A stretch of DNA of 64,000 bases from Hondaea fermentalgiana (lineage: Eukaryota > Sar > Bigyra > Thraustochytrida > Thraustochytriidae): assembly GCA_014084085.1 (NCBI GenBank), contig NPFB01000114.1, forward strand, positions 6,227 through 70,226, in the 5' to 3' direction. The notes under the pieces were generated by a model that saw only the letters and a program-made list of their open reading frames with translations, searched no databases and was not told where the DNA came from. The translations under genes and the position numbers were made by a program. Positions 36,001-43,421 of this stretch are shown piece by piece (the first letter of the stretch is position 1; every line of letters begins with the position of its first letter).

Positions 36001-37769
36001 ACGATGGGGCTCCAGTATCTCTCATGGTGCTACATGGCGACAAGCTAGCTTCGTGGAGCTTCAAAGAGAAATGCATTCGCGTGTGGAGTCTCAAAGCGCA
36101 AACGCAAAAGCTCTGCATCACAAAGAATGCCAAAAATCTGGTCGCGCTGGCCATGAATTCAAAGCTTATGGCAGGCGCGAAAGGGGCCGTTGTTCTCGTC
36201 TGGTCTCTTAGTGATGGGAAGAAGCGATTCGAGCTCCAGCCTCGTCACGCAAGAAAGGACTCCAGCAAGCCTGACATCCGAGCGCTCGTCATGGACTGCA
36301 AAATCATCGTGACCGGAGATACCGCTGGCCATGTCCACGTCTACTCTTGTGCTGCCGGGAAACATTTGATGTACCACGACAGACACAGCCACGGTGTCAG
36401 CGCCCTTGCTTTGCGGGGAAGGTTGGTAGCCTCGGCCGGAGAGTGCGACCACCGCATTCAGGTGTGGGATTGGCGGGGCGAAGCCGACGACCTTGGCGAC
36501 TTCGCAGTGCATTCTGATCGTGTGTCTTCACTCGCTTTTGGCGACGAGGTCCTCGTTGTCGGCAGCGACGACTACACAGTGAGCACCTGGGACGTAATAA
36601 GAAGTTTTCTCATCGCCCGCAGGAACATCAAGGTAGGCTGCGTTGAGTCTATCGCTCTGGAAGATGGGCTTCTCGCCTGTGCAGGAAGCACTGGGACCAC
36701 CTATGTCACTATACTCCAGGACTTTGAGCATTCCAACGAGAGACGCACCAGTCGACGCTGGACGCCCATCAAGCTGCCGGCCGCAACTGGAATCGAGATG
36801 AGCCCTCATCCATTTCTGAACCACCCGCCGGCCTTGGACTCGAAGGAGGTTGACGATGCTTTGCGCAAAATTTCTGGGCTCAACACGCTGGCCTTGAGCG
36901 ACGAAATCATCGCGGTTGCAGAAAAGGACGCGCTAAGGATACATGATAGCCTTCGTCCGCGATTGGCTCCTGTACAGGTTCCGTGTGAAAAGGAAGTGAC
37001 GGCACTTATTCTCGGCGAAACTGACGAGATTCTTGGCACATCTTGTGTCATCGGATGCGTCGACGGATCCATCGGGCTGCTCCATCTTCAGAAGCTTGAT
37101 CAACCGAGGATTTCTAAGGATTCCTTTCTCTCCGAGGATGGCCACAAACATCGGGTCACATGTATCGCCGAAAGCAGAGACTATATTGTTTCCGGTGATG
37201 CAAGTGGCACACTATGCGTCTGGGACAAGGACAGTCTTTTACTTGAAGATTGTTATTCCTCGAATGAAGGGCCCATTAGTGCGGTGGTCATCTCGTCTTG
37301 TGGGGTCCATGTTTACAGTGCAGATGTGAATGGGCGTATTTTCCACTGGAATCGCTACGGAGGGGACAATAGCGAATTTGTCAACGTTGCAGGAATACCT
37401 CTTGTCCTCGCTCTTGACAAAAAGTCGCTGGTGGCTCGAGTTTCGCGAGCTTCTGGCGAAGATGCGGCAACTTCCCGTGCTGGCGAAGTTTATGCCTGGA
37501 GCCGAAAGAAGGCTTCTCGCCCCCCCAAACGTTCCTCGAGGCGTACGGATCTGAGCCGGGGTTGGTCTTTGCAAGATGCCCCAAAAGTCTCCGGACGAAC
37601 TTTGACAGTCAAAATGGGCAGCGGGGCGCCCGTCAGCCTCACCTTCGATGCCCCTCTTCACGCCGCCGATGCATATGTCTCTCGGATCAATGGCAATAAC
37701 TTTGTCGCTGTGCGGGACGACCGTGGCCAGACACATATTATGCACCTTGGAAGCACAGAAGAAACCTGA
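30048..37769 (+). CDS. NACHT-WD40 repeat STAND protein (NLR-like)
   Basis: A 2573-residue frame, 34 codons of which are a gap. Residues 1-125 have no known effector domain. A NACHT NTPase follows: P-loop GAAGSGKS (134-141), a Walker B-like strand LVIFDGVHHC (233-242) and sensor-1 FLVSVRD (267-273). A winged-helix-like segment (LWACMYAAQEPLSISVLAEIL) and a linker with DPKQLAAQLVGRL match the pre-WD region of fungal and bacterial NACHT-WD proteins. From about residue 735 to the end come WD40-type blades in at least four large blocks with low-complexity linkers. Relatives oligomerise on ligand binding and act in non-self recognition or programmed death; this role is inferred. The usual DGLDE acids are replaced by His240-His241. 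Start ATG 30048. Confidence 0.93.
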   Translation: MKRFQNNDAAGPRIFPGNVEAKIRAARLLQFGHMSWSRRSSNVESLVDTASTSMLSIPTNDLKDVFIIEPRSMVLRTDEDSGGKSPSWQREWQELKANEATENIHKKTLAEINSWLKEDTKLNKECTLVRILRGAAGSGKSVLLAHLAQSTDHKIAIASYFFSADAQGSKMRAAIFSIAGQLKEIEGLKCFDAALTCSHTVLRLKDAPLGEVFQTLLSEPAIEIAPTVARPVLVIFDGVHHCSSYEQSALRDFLKTVTPSTSNKLRFLVSVRDIGGLKIKSNPEITLDLDGDEKAEFLHSNLKDVLEEPEWKTVENLVDQKPGNRIVVKSLHTVLDVNLFVSVLQRLVELEVNSEGGDLARKIRKILKTKAALREQVTKDVMETLKSKLGGKKLKQLWACMYAAQEPLSISVLAEILRVQKSTLENCLQEASPLLFVGSAGHVFQEKQYQHNLEKCLSESSRFLHEVGHERLAIWALCHPSESYALFHGVYHLRITANRKVALTEESLTDLDDHFSRRENPDFRDQNLEDEDRNDAGYVARMALRELILDLSWLLDASEVEQDAVALAQLVRDAEYLSHQKALSEELSEELREELREELSDAVVGLSRSLEAVARDPKQLAAQLVGRLPESHRLYEQLQQQQPPVQIFLLAPTLERIPMIQPMDETASRQSVASDTRSAASNVTNNNPNTAEEVQVEAEDDGITIESRHDELRATVNPDFTISVSQGDLEVCRLRGHTSKVTAIVVLPELHTLISASQXXXXXXXXXXXXXXXXXXXXXXXXXXXXXXXXXXTAIVVLPELHTLISASQDRSVRFWNLETGQIRGDALPLHRYYVRALATNDHIAVSCGDADEAIVWRFDKDGATKAGELKPFEGWNFSAEALRGQSYGMAGRATSVVMDDRIIAVGHAYGIVCLYRCDTFAQVGVLGAFNPSPAGTSEIVAMALSKEEVLVTGAKGGQVRVWSIEDVLMQMQPPPMADQVSGMGHREPEASFWGIGGSDGRVGSNLASLVLENDGPRTLIVRDSANTEHEHSLAAILAQSRERSSRNNANEPSPPTSLAPTELSPPTSLAPTEPSPPTSLAPTEPSSPTSLALTVEDPSGPDASVIYGSHREWGDIVAVSGSLAATGESDYSISVRRLTDGAEVRRLRGHTGKITAIVVLPELHTLISASQDRSVRFWNLETGQVRGDALPLHRFYVRALAANDHIAVSCGDADEAIVWIFDEDGATKAGELKPFEGWNFSAEALRGKSYGMAGRATSVVMDDRIIAVGHADGIVCLYRCDTFAQVGVLGAFNPSPAGTSEIVAMALSEEGILVTGAKDGQVRVWSIEDALMQMQPPPMADQISGMGHREPEASFKGIGRSVGQGHNTLVALAFMPENPKHIIVASRDGFVTYWDWNRSTLISSKSHGTGKLSSLAVGEDVIIVGGCDRVAIIRPVGAEEPSQEIQQQQGEPRLSRKTRRSRSSNARAHFSWLLGSHPEWGRLVVMNEDFVVCSGVDNSICVRGRADPEEDVHVLEGHTGTVSRLALHGSILASSSFRDGTIRIWDLRTGELTLKIQDDFTRNILVLAINEKHVAAARCDTVYMWSLRNGRREMLEATGESGSWVRALAMNDEILVVGYASGKVKVFSKSGLLENELEEHDQGVGAVVLHGHQIATGGEIDGRIKLWDYRAHNFEKLGEFVDPHPHGKRITSLAMDEHVLVEGSDDFMVSLWERSTETLIARCNVGVESVESVALADGLVVCAGNNKTVFAAPRDGFEGFCDSGRTSRRWNRVQVVYDLAAPFVRAQDESQGRPRPASEIASGRRRWPGWFTKLCCCLNEFRGETTTQSPYSILSRPRARSQMSVRLPTSMRSASSGTRAVHAASLDAKDSAFSRHSPDVASVDEVSSLFGSDSDHDEAKELDAAEDDAALAAEDAASLEDLASDATSTPNGSSSGAKLCGVHPDRGNLVVMNKSFLVSSGSSRSGSIRVYDRKTGDECFVLGNDGAPVSLMVLHGDKLASWSFKEKCIRVWSLKAQTQKLCITKNAKNLVALAMNSKLMAGAKGAVVLVWSLSDGKKRFELQPRHARKDSSKPDIRALVMDCKIIVTGDTAGHVHVYSCAAGKHLMYHDRHSHGVSALALRGRLVASAGECDHRIQVWDWRGEADDLGDFAVHSDRVSSLAFGDEVLVVGSDDYTVSTWDVIRSFLIARRNIKVGCVESIALEDGLLACAGSTGTTYVTILQDFEHSNERRTSRRWTPIKLPAATGIEMSPHPFLNHPPALDSKEVDDALRKISGLNTLALSDEIIAVAEKDALRIHDSLRPRLAPVQVPCEKEVTALILGETDEILGTSCVIGCVDGSIGLLHLQKLDQPRISKDSFLSEDGHKHRVTCIAESRDYIVSGDASGTLCVWDKDSLLLEDCYSSNEGPISAVVISSCGVHVYSADVNGRIFHWNRYGGDNSEFVNVAGIPLVLALDKKSLVARVSRASGEDAATSRAGEVYAWSRKKASRPPKRSSRRTDLSRGWSLQDAPKVSGRTLTVKMGSGAPVSLTFDAPLHAADAYVSRINGNNFVAVRDDRGQTHIMHLGSTEET
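31798..31850 (+). repeat. 12-bp repeat encoding (S/R)EEL units
   Basis: Four to five copies of GAGGAGCTC(A/C)GC in the NACHT-WD gene encode an EELSEELREELREEL run, likely helical. Confidence 0.85.
32322..32421. other. Assembly gap (100 N) inside the WD40 region
   Basis: Exactly 100 N. The 53 bp immediately left (32269-32321) and right (32422-32474) of it are identical, so the gap is either a missed overlap of contig ends or a collapsed near-identical WD repeat. Confidence 0.97.
32422..33026 (+). repeat. WD40 block A (duplicate of 33511-34115)
   Basis: Aligns to 33511-34115 with a constant offset of 1089 bp and no visible insertion or deletion. By eye about a dozen amino-acid changes occur in roughly 200 residues. 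Confidence 0.93.
33201..33332 (+). repeat. 33-bp minisatellite encoding PPTSLAPTE units
   Basis: Four 33-bp units (starting 33201, 33234, 33267 and 33300) encode 11-residue Pro/Thr/Ser repeats that link two WD40 blocks. Confidence 0.95.
33511..34115 (+). repeat. WD40 block A' (duplicate of 32422-33026)
   Basis: Second copy of the near-identical WD40 block inside the NACHT-WD gene; its start TCACTGCCATCGTGG matches both gap flanks. Confidence 0.93.
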
Positions 37770-37965
37770 AAGGGGAAAAACAAAATTATGAGCACAACAC
37801 AATAAGAAGAAGAAAGGAACAGCAAAGACAGAAGAAGAAAAGGAGAAAAAATACGTCTGAGGAACACGAAGAAAGCCAAAAAAGATGCGAGGAAGGGCTC
37901 TGATCATGTGCTCGGCTTTCGTCCTCGGCGTCAGTTCCACAATTTTGAACATGACCAATACAATA

Positions 37966-40900
37966 TCAACTATTATCAGAACTCCTTTGTGCGTGCGAAC
38001 GCGCGTTATCAAATCGGTCGAGTGCCGATGCGAGCGAATCATTCTTGGACTTTTCTTCGGAGTACTGAAGTGCGAGCATGCGCACTTGGTCACATTTTAC
38101 TCGAGCAAGTTGTTCTCGCGTCGAATGAAGCAGGTCTGCGAGATGTCCCGCTGATTCGGAATCAGCGCTTCGCGGACTCACAAGTCGGTCGCCGCGAGCT
38201 TCAAAATGCTTGAGATCCCGGGCAGCGCCTGAAGAATCTTCCTTTTGCGATTTTCTTGATCCTCTCCCCGAGGTTGCAGAATGCGGAGAAACTTCTCTGG
38301 AAAACATGTTCCTCTCCGTAGCCGTAGAAACGAATTTAGAGTGGTAGCCGTTTGTATCCTCAGCGATGCCTGGGACGCCATCAAAGGAATCATCATCAAA
38401 GGGCTTAGCTGACGCGCAACGTAAAGCACCAATTTGACTGTCCTGAAACTTCTCGAGGCCCTCGCTTGGGGCCGGAGATGCTCTGTGAGTCTGTGAAATC
38501 GATTCCTTCGTGATTTTCATTGCAGGAGAGTGGTCCACGGGCCACTCGTGATGGAGTGACATCGACGCAATGTCTTCTCGTTTCGTCAAACGTGAACTTT
38601 TTATCACAGTTTCAGGCTCCAGATGACCGCCAACATTGTCGTCCACATGAGATTTACGATAATGCTTGCGCACGTCGTGAGATTCTCCCAAGACACGTTC
38701 GGATGTATAAGATGGTCGCTCTGCATGACGCATGTCGAGTTGTGCACGTTGTGGCCGAGTTTGAGAACTGCGACTACCTCTGTGACTGCTCTCCGTGTCT
38801 GCAGACTCTACTTCTTGCTCAATCGACGAAAGCGATTTACGTGAAGACCCCGAAGGACTCCTTCGACGCGGCAAAACTGGTTCTCTTCGTGCGGCAATGC
38901 TACGCGTAGGACTTTGCATCGTTCCGTTTGCGGAAGACGAAGGCGAGATAGCTTTGCTTTCCTTGCCAACATCTTCTTCTTCTTCTTCTTCTTCAGTCCC
39001 ATCTTCGTCTTCAAGTCTCCCCTTGTTTTTTTCAGGTCTGGTGCTAACCCAATGGGCCACAGATCGCTCCCGCCCCAAAAGGTCTCCATCCACTTCTTTG
39101 TCGTTTTTTGCAGGCCTGGATGCTTTCGTAGGATGCAGCTTATCGCTCCGCTGTTGCATTCTGGAGTTATCAATTGTAACAAAAGGTCTTTTTGGATCTT
39201 GTGACCTTGCATTGTCGACACCGTTAAAGCGATCTCGAGAAGAGGCGCGCGAACGTAATCTGGAGTCTTGGCGTTGATCGCCTCGAGGTGAGCCAGATAC
39301 ATGTCGATGCCGTGCCAGATTGTTTTTCGGGTCTTCAGCGTCGTTCTCTCCTACATAGGGTCCGTTATTGTCACCATCGTCGAGGACGACGACGCGGTCC
39401 TGATGAGTCGTCCGTTCCCCGTGTTCTCGAGCATTTGCATCTTGAAAATGTGCCTGATTTCCTCTGCGCCTTGAAGATGAGAAGTTTGACGCACACGATG
39501 AGTCATCGTGCCAATCGCAAGACCATGAGTGGGCGTCTCGAGGGACACTTTGCGCATGCCGAGGCGACGCAGGCGCATAGCTTTGGCGGCGACTCCTTTG
39601 GTGCAAAAGTCGATGGGGTTCTGCTTCCACCGAATCTGCACCCTTTTCTGCGTGAGCGTATTCCGACGCAACCGAGGAACGCATTCCTCCACGATGTTTC
39701 ACTGTGTATGATTGTGAACTCAATTCCAGCGAACCCTGAGGGGACAAGTGCCTCGAAGTGGAAGAAGTCAAAGCCTTTGACGGATCTTTGGGAACAAAAG
39801 CAAATGAAGAAGGTGATGAAGATAAAGGAGACGAAGATAGAGCGTGACCACGGGCGAATAGGTTGGCATGGTCAGACTGTAGTTGAGTCCTTCGAGAAGA
39901 AGTCTCTCGCGCCACAACGTACCGAGGAAGTGGAGAAGCAGAGCTTCCAGTGCACGCAGCAGAGAGCTTGGTGGAAGAGGACCCACCAATGGGGGAAAGA
40001 GCTACCGACTGTTGTCGGCAATGGGATGGCGGCGATTTCTGAGTCACCATAGACTGATCTGTGCCAGACCCGACATCCTCCGGGAAGTGGGTATGGCGGG
40101 AGAGAAGTGAAGGATAGTCTTCACCAAATGTTTCAGGGCTCGCCCAATCGGAGCCTGTACATGTGGCGAGCTCAGAAAGTGCTTCTTGATCATGATACTC
40201 TGCGTGTGTCTGACGCCACGGGGACGCGAGTCTCGAAGCATTGCCTAAGGAACGAAAAGCTGAGAGGCCACGAAGCTGAAGCATTTGGTGATGTTTTGCG
40301 ATATATGCTGCAATGAGCAAGGTGCCCAGGTGACGGCGGTCCTTATCCATTACCTTGTAGCTTTGTAAGAGTTTGCCTGCGGAAGAGTCCAGCTTCGTGA
40401 GTTTTCGTTTGTATGTACTCAACTTGCTTTTTGCGCGAGCTGTGAGTAGAAGCTTGTCAAATGCAGATTGAAGACAAGCTCGATTGAGCGCTCGCGTGAA
40501 TAAACTTTGCAATATTCCAGCTGCCGCCCTTGTCCTCTTGGATGAGAACGAATCATCTCTCCAGATTGCAAACATAATACAGAGCAGAGACTGACGCTGA
40601 GAAGCCTTTTGAAGAATGCTTTGCGCGTGCTGCGTTTGCAAGGTCCTCGTACTCGCGCGGGCCCATGTGGCAAAGGCGAAACGACAAAGCGACCGACACT
40701 GCAGCCGTAAGGCGCGTCGCAAGGCCATTTGCTTACGCGCGTGAAGTTCCAGAGCTGCGAAAGCCTTTCTGGCACGCTCACGTGTACATCGCTTGGCCAG
40801 TGCGTATGAGATGCCCGTTTGGAGTTGCTGTCTGCGCATTGCGCTCGTTGATGCGGATGCACGAGCGAGCCAAGTCGCAAAGGCGCGACGGCGTCGACTT

Positions 40901-43023
40901 GCGGTGAAACTTCGAAAAATCTTGCGCGCAGCCTCCAAGGGCAGAGTCGTCACCCGCTTCCAATGCGAAAAGGCCCGTCCGATATCCCAAAGATTCGCCC
41001 GACCTCGAAGGCTTATGTTTGCGAGCGCAAAAATTGCCTTTGAGGTATCCTGCAGTGAGGTCAATACAGCTACCTCGCGCAAACGCGCAAGAGCGGCGCG
41101 TTTCCGTTCTTGACTTCTCATGCGAAAGAGTGTCACAATGCTTCGCGCGCTAGAGGCCTTGGCAAGTGAGGCGACACCGTCCGCGACTCGATCCATTGTG
41201 TTATTTCTACCCTGCAAGATGCTCACGCGCACCCAGCGTGAAAGGCTTGTGCGCATTGCTCGACGTCGTCTATGATGCAAGAGAGACGCAAGTTTTACCT
41301 TGCGGTAGACATGGAAACGCCATCTCGCGAAGGCGTCTTTCTGAAACCATCTTGACACCGCATGCGCGGCTCGCCGAAGTTTTCCATGGCGCTGGACGGC
41401 GCTGCGCATACGCCGAAAATAACGTCGGAGTATTGCTTGTTGTGAAGCGCGAGTAAGATGCGTGCGATCTTTCCATGTTTGGAAAAGATCTTGAAGGAGC
41501 TTTTTAGTGTGAGCGCGGCTGAGCTGGCTTCGAAGGAAGGTCATCTGCCGCTGATCGAGGCGGCGCGCGTTCGCTGCAAAAGCAATAAACCCACTCTGCC
41601 AGAGTGACTGGACGCGACGCATCAGTAGCATGGAAATGAGACGCGACGCGGCGCGATGGGCATCCCTTTTACGCTCTTGCTGGAAAGTTGCGATGATCTC
41701 CCCCTGGAGCTGAAGTGAGCTTTGTGAGATCGCATCACGGCTCGCTCGATATGAACGACGCACCCATGTGCTAAATCCAAGCCCAAGGAGGCGCTTATTG
41801 CGATGCGCGGCGATCGACACAAGCGATTTCGACTTACGCTCCTGCCTCACTTTGAGTTGTGTAAAGGCTCGCCACCTCGACAAGCTAGAGCGGACTCGTT
41901 TCCGCAGTAGAGTATATTCGCATTTGGCAATCCGTTTACGTGCGCTCTGACGATGTCGCAAAAAGCGTAGCCAAAGGTCCCATGCATCTGCACAAATTTT
42001 AAGCTCAGGCCGGGAGTGCAAGGAGGCGCGCCACGTCAGATGAACAGAGTCTCGAAGTCTACTGGCCCAGCGCGCACTTAAATTTGCCTCGCGGAACTTT
42101 CTCCACGCATGGCGCAAGTGAGCTTTTCGTATGGCACGTGCTAGCTTTACCACGGCACGTGATATAGCGTCCTGATGCATTTGCACGGCTTTAGTCCACA
42201 AACGAAGAGCACGACCCTTGCGCGCCAAAGAGATTTCGTTTTGTTTGCATTGATACGCCAGCGCCGCGACACGTTCGCGGCGACGCAACTTGCGCTCGGC
42301 AATCGCTTGACGCTGGTCTCGTGCATGCTCACGCAGCGAGACCCAAGCGAGGAGCAAAAGACGTCTCTCGTGTGAACGAAAAACGCAGCGCATTGTCCAG
42401 AGCAATGCGGTGTGCTGGTGCACGCTGCGCTCACGCTTGAAGACTCGCTGGAGAGCACGCTGGCGTTCCTCCTCAAGTGCAGCGTGGTCGATTTGGCGTT
42501 GTTGCGCCTCGGAAAGAAGAGAATTGTTGATCTGGAGTCGCTCGAGCGCGTCGCGCACTTCATGACGTGTGTCACTGAGCTCGGCTAAATAACTCTCGCG
42601 TTGCCGCGCTGACCTTCGTTCGATTGCCTCGTGGCGAGCAGCGTTCACAATACCGTCACGTCCTTGCTCTTGTGTGGGTGCAAATGCTGGATTGAGAGCA
42701 GGCTGCGATTGCGGAGGACCGATTGTGGTCTGCCCAGAAGAAACTTGCTGAGTCAAGCGACGCTCAAGTGCAATTTTCGCGCGTCTAAGTAGCTCTTCGA
42801 GCTCTTGCGCGCGTTTTTGCGCTTGTTCACGTTGCTGGTTTTCCTTACCCAGGAGTCGAGCCATGTGACGTGCGTGGGCTTCCCCTTTGCGTATTTCCTT
42901 TTCAAGCTCGGAGCGCTTGCGCTGGGCGGCAGTCATGCCTGCCTCGAATTTGTCCACGGTCTCATTGAGCGCTGTACGTAGCCGCTCCACCTCACGCTCC
43001 AGCGCCGCGGATCGCGGGCCCAT
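37966..43023 (-). CDS. Sfi1-repeat (centrin-binding type) coiled-coil protein
   Basis: The 1685-residue protein starts with a coiled coil (about 5-90). From about residue 140 to 880 there are many tandem repeats of roughly 30-35 residues built around an aromatic/Trp core, such as LSRWRAF, FSTWVRR, LFQTWKDR, FARWRFH, LSRWVRV, FATWLAR and FAIWRDD. This pattern (long amphipathic helix with W-K/R) is that of Sfi1, which binds a row of centrins at centrosomes, basal bodies or spindle poles. The remainder is Ser/Arg/Asp-rich and disordered, ending in a short coiled coil (HLADLLHSTREQLARV). Role at a basal body or microtubule-organising centre is inferred. ATG ends at 43023. It converges with the NACHT-WD gene, 196 bp apart. 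Confidence 0.85.
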   Translation of the reverse strand: MGPRSAALEREVERLRTALNETVDKFEAGMTAAQRKRSELEKEIRKGEAHARHMARLLGKENQQREQAQKRAQELEELLRRAKIALERRLTQQVSSGQTTIGPPQSQPALNPAFAPTQEQGRDGIVNAARHEAIERRSARQRESYLAELSDTRHEVRDALERLQINNSLLSEAQQRQIDHAALEEERQRALQRVFKRERSVHQHTALLWTMRCVFRSHERRLLLLAWVSLREHARDQRQAIAERKLRRRERVAALAYQCKQNEISLARKGRALRLWTKAVQMHQDAISRAVVKLARAIRKAHLRHAWRKFREANLSARWASRLRDSVHLTWRASLHSRPELKICADAWDLWLRFLRHRQSARKRIAKCEYTLLRKRVRSSLSRWRAFTQLKVRQERKSKSLVSIAAHRNKRLLGLGFSTWVRRSYRASRDAISQSSLQLQGEIIATFQQERKRDAHRAASRLISMLLMRRVQSLWQSGFIAFAANARRLDQRQMTFLRSQLSRAHTKKLLQDLFQTWKDRTHLTRASQQAILRRYFRRMRSAVQRHGKLRRAAHAVSRWFQKDAFARWRFHVYRKVKLASLLHHRRRRAMRTSLSRWVRVSILQGRNNTMDRVADGVASLAKASSARSIVTLFRMRSQERKRAALARLREVAVLTSLQDTSKAIFALANISLRGRANLWDIGRAFSHWKRVTTLPLEAARKIFRSFTASRRRRAFATWLARASASTSAMRRQQLQTGISYALAKRCTRERARKAFAALELHARKQMALRRALRLQCRSLCRFAFATWARASTRTLQTQHAQSILQKASQRQSLLCIMFAIWRDDSFSSKRTRAAAGILQSLFTRALNRACLQSAFDKLLLTARAKSKLSTYKRKLTKLDSSAGKLLQSYKVMDKDRRHLGTLLIAAYIAKHHQMLQLRGLSAFRSLGNASRLASPWRQTHAEYHDQEALSELATCTGSDWASPETFGEDYPSLLSRHTHFPEDVGSGTDQSMVTQKSPPSHCRQQSVALSPIGGSSSTKLSAACTGSSASPLPRYVVARETSSRRTQLQSDHANLFARGHALSSSPLSSSPSSFAFVPKDPSKALTSSTSRHLSPQGSLELSSQSYTVKHRGGMRSSVASEYAHAEKGADSVEAEPHRLLHQRSRRQSYAPASPRHAQSVPRDAHSWSCDWHDDSSCASNFSSSRRRGNQAHFQDANAREHGERTTHQDRVVVLDDGDNNGPYVGENDAEDPKNNLARHRHVSGSPRGDQRQDSRLRSRASSRDRFNGVDNARSQDPKRPFVTIDNSRMQQRSDKLHPTKASRPAKNDKEVDGDLLGRERSVAHWVSTRPEKNKGRLEDEDGTEEEEEEEDVGKESKAISPSSSANGTMQSPTRSIAARREPVLPRRRSPSGSSRKSLSSIEQEVESADTESSHRGSRSSQTRPQRAQLDMRHAERPSYTSERVLGESHDVRKHYRKSHVDDNVGGHLEPETVIKSSRLTKREDIASMSLHHEWPVDHSPAMKITKESISQTHRASPAPSEGLEKFQDSQIGALRCASAKPFDDDSFDGVPGIAEDTNGYHSKFVSTATERNMFSREVSPHSATSGRGSRKSQKEDSSGAARDLKHFEARGDRLVSPRSADSESAGHLADLLHSTREQLARVKCDQVRMLALQYSEEKSKNDSLASALDRFDNARSHAQRSSDNS

Positions 43024-43421
43024 CGTGGGTGACGACGGTTTGGCGGCGTTAGAATTTTTAAAAAATCATGCCTACGGTCGTTAAGCTGGACCTCTACCGA
43101 TGCGTACTCATGTCTGTAGTATTATACTACAATAATGGAAAAGGTGGTGGTTCTGCTTCCCGAAGCCCACCACCCGTCCGGATCAAGATCGAGCACAGGA
43201 ATTTTGTTTGAGTCGATGAGCTTCTCGATGCCCTCACGATCGTAAAGTGCGACGCACACACGGCATGTACGACGAAGATGATTGCTTTCAAGATCATCAG
43301 AATCATGAGCGTACGAAAGGAGCTTGTTTACGCAGCGTGCCTGATGGCAGATTGAAAGAAAAATGTCGACGCTCCTCAGGCGATAGATTCATTAGCCTTA
43401 AAGGATTCCTTTAATTTTAAA
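43024..43421. other. Intergenic region with Met-less open frame
   Basis: On the minus strand 43122-43388 is open for about 88 codons with protein-like composition, including CHQARCVNK, RRTCRVCVALYDREG and KIPVLDLDPDGWW, but with no Met and a TGA directly upstream. It could be a terminal exon, a gene remnant or chance. An AT-rich stretch (43404-43430) follows the A2M stop. Confidence 0.4.
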
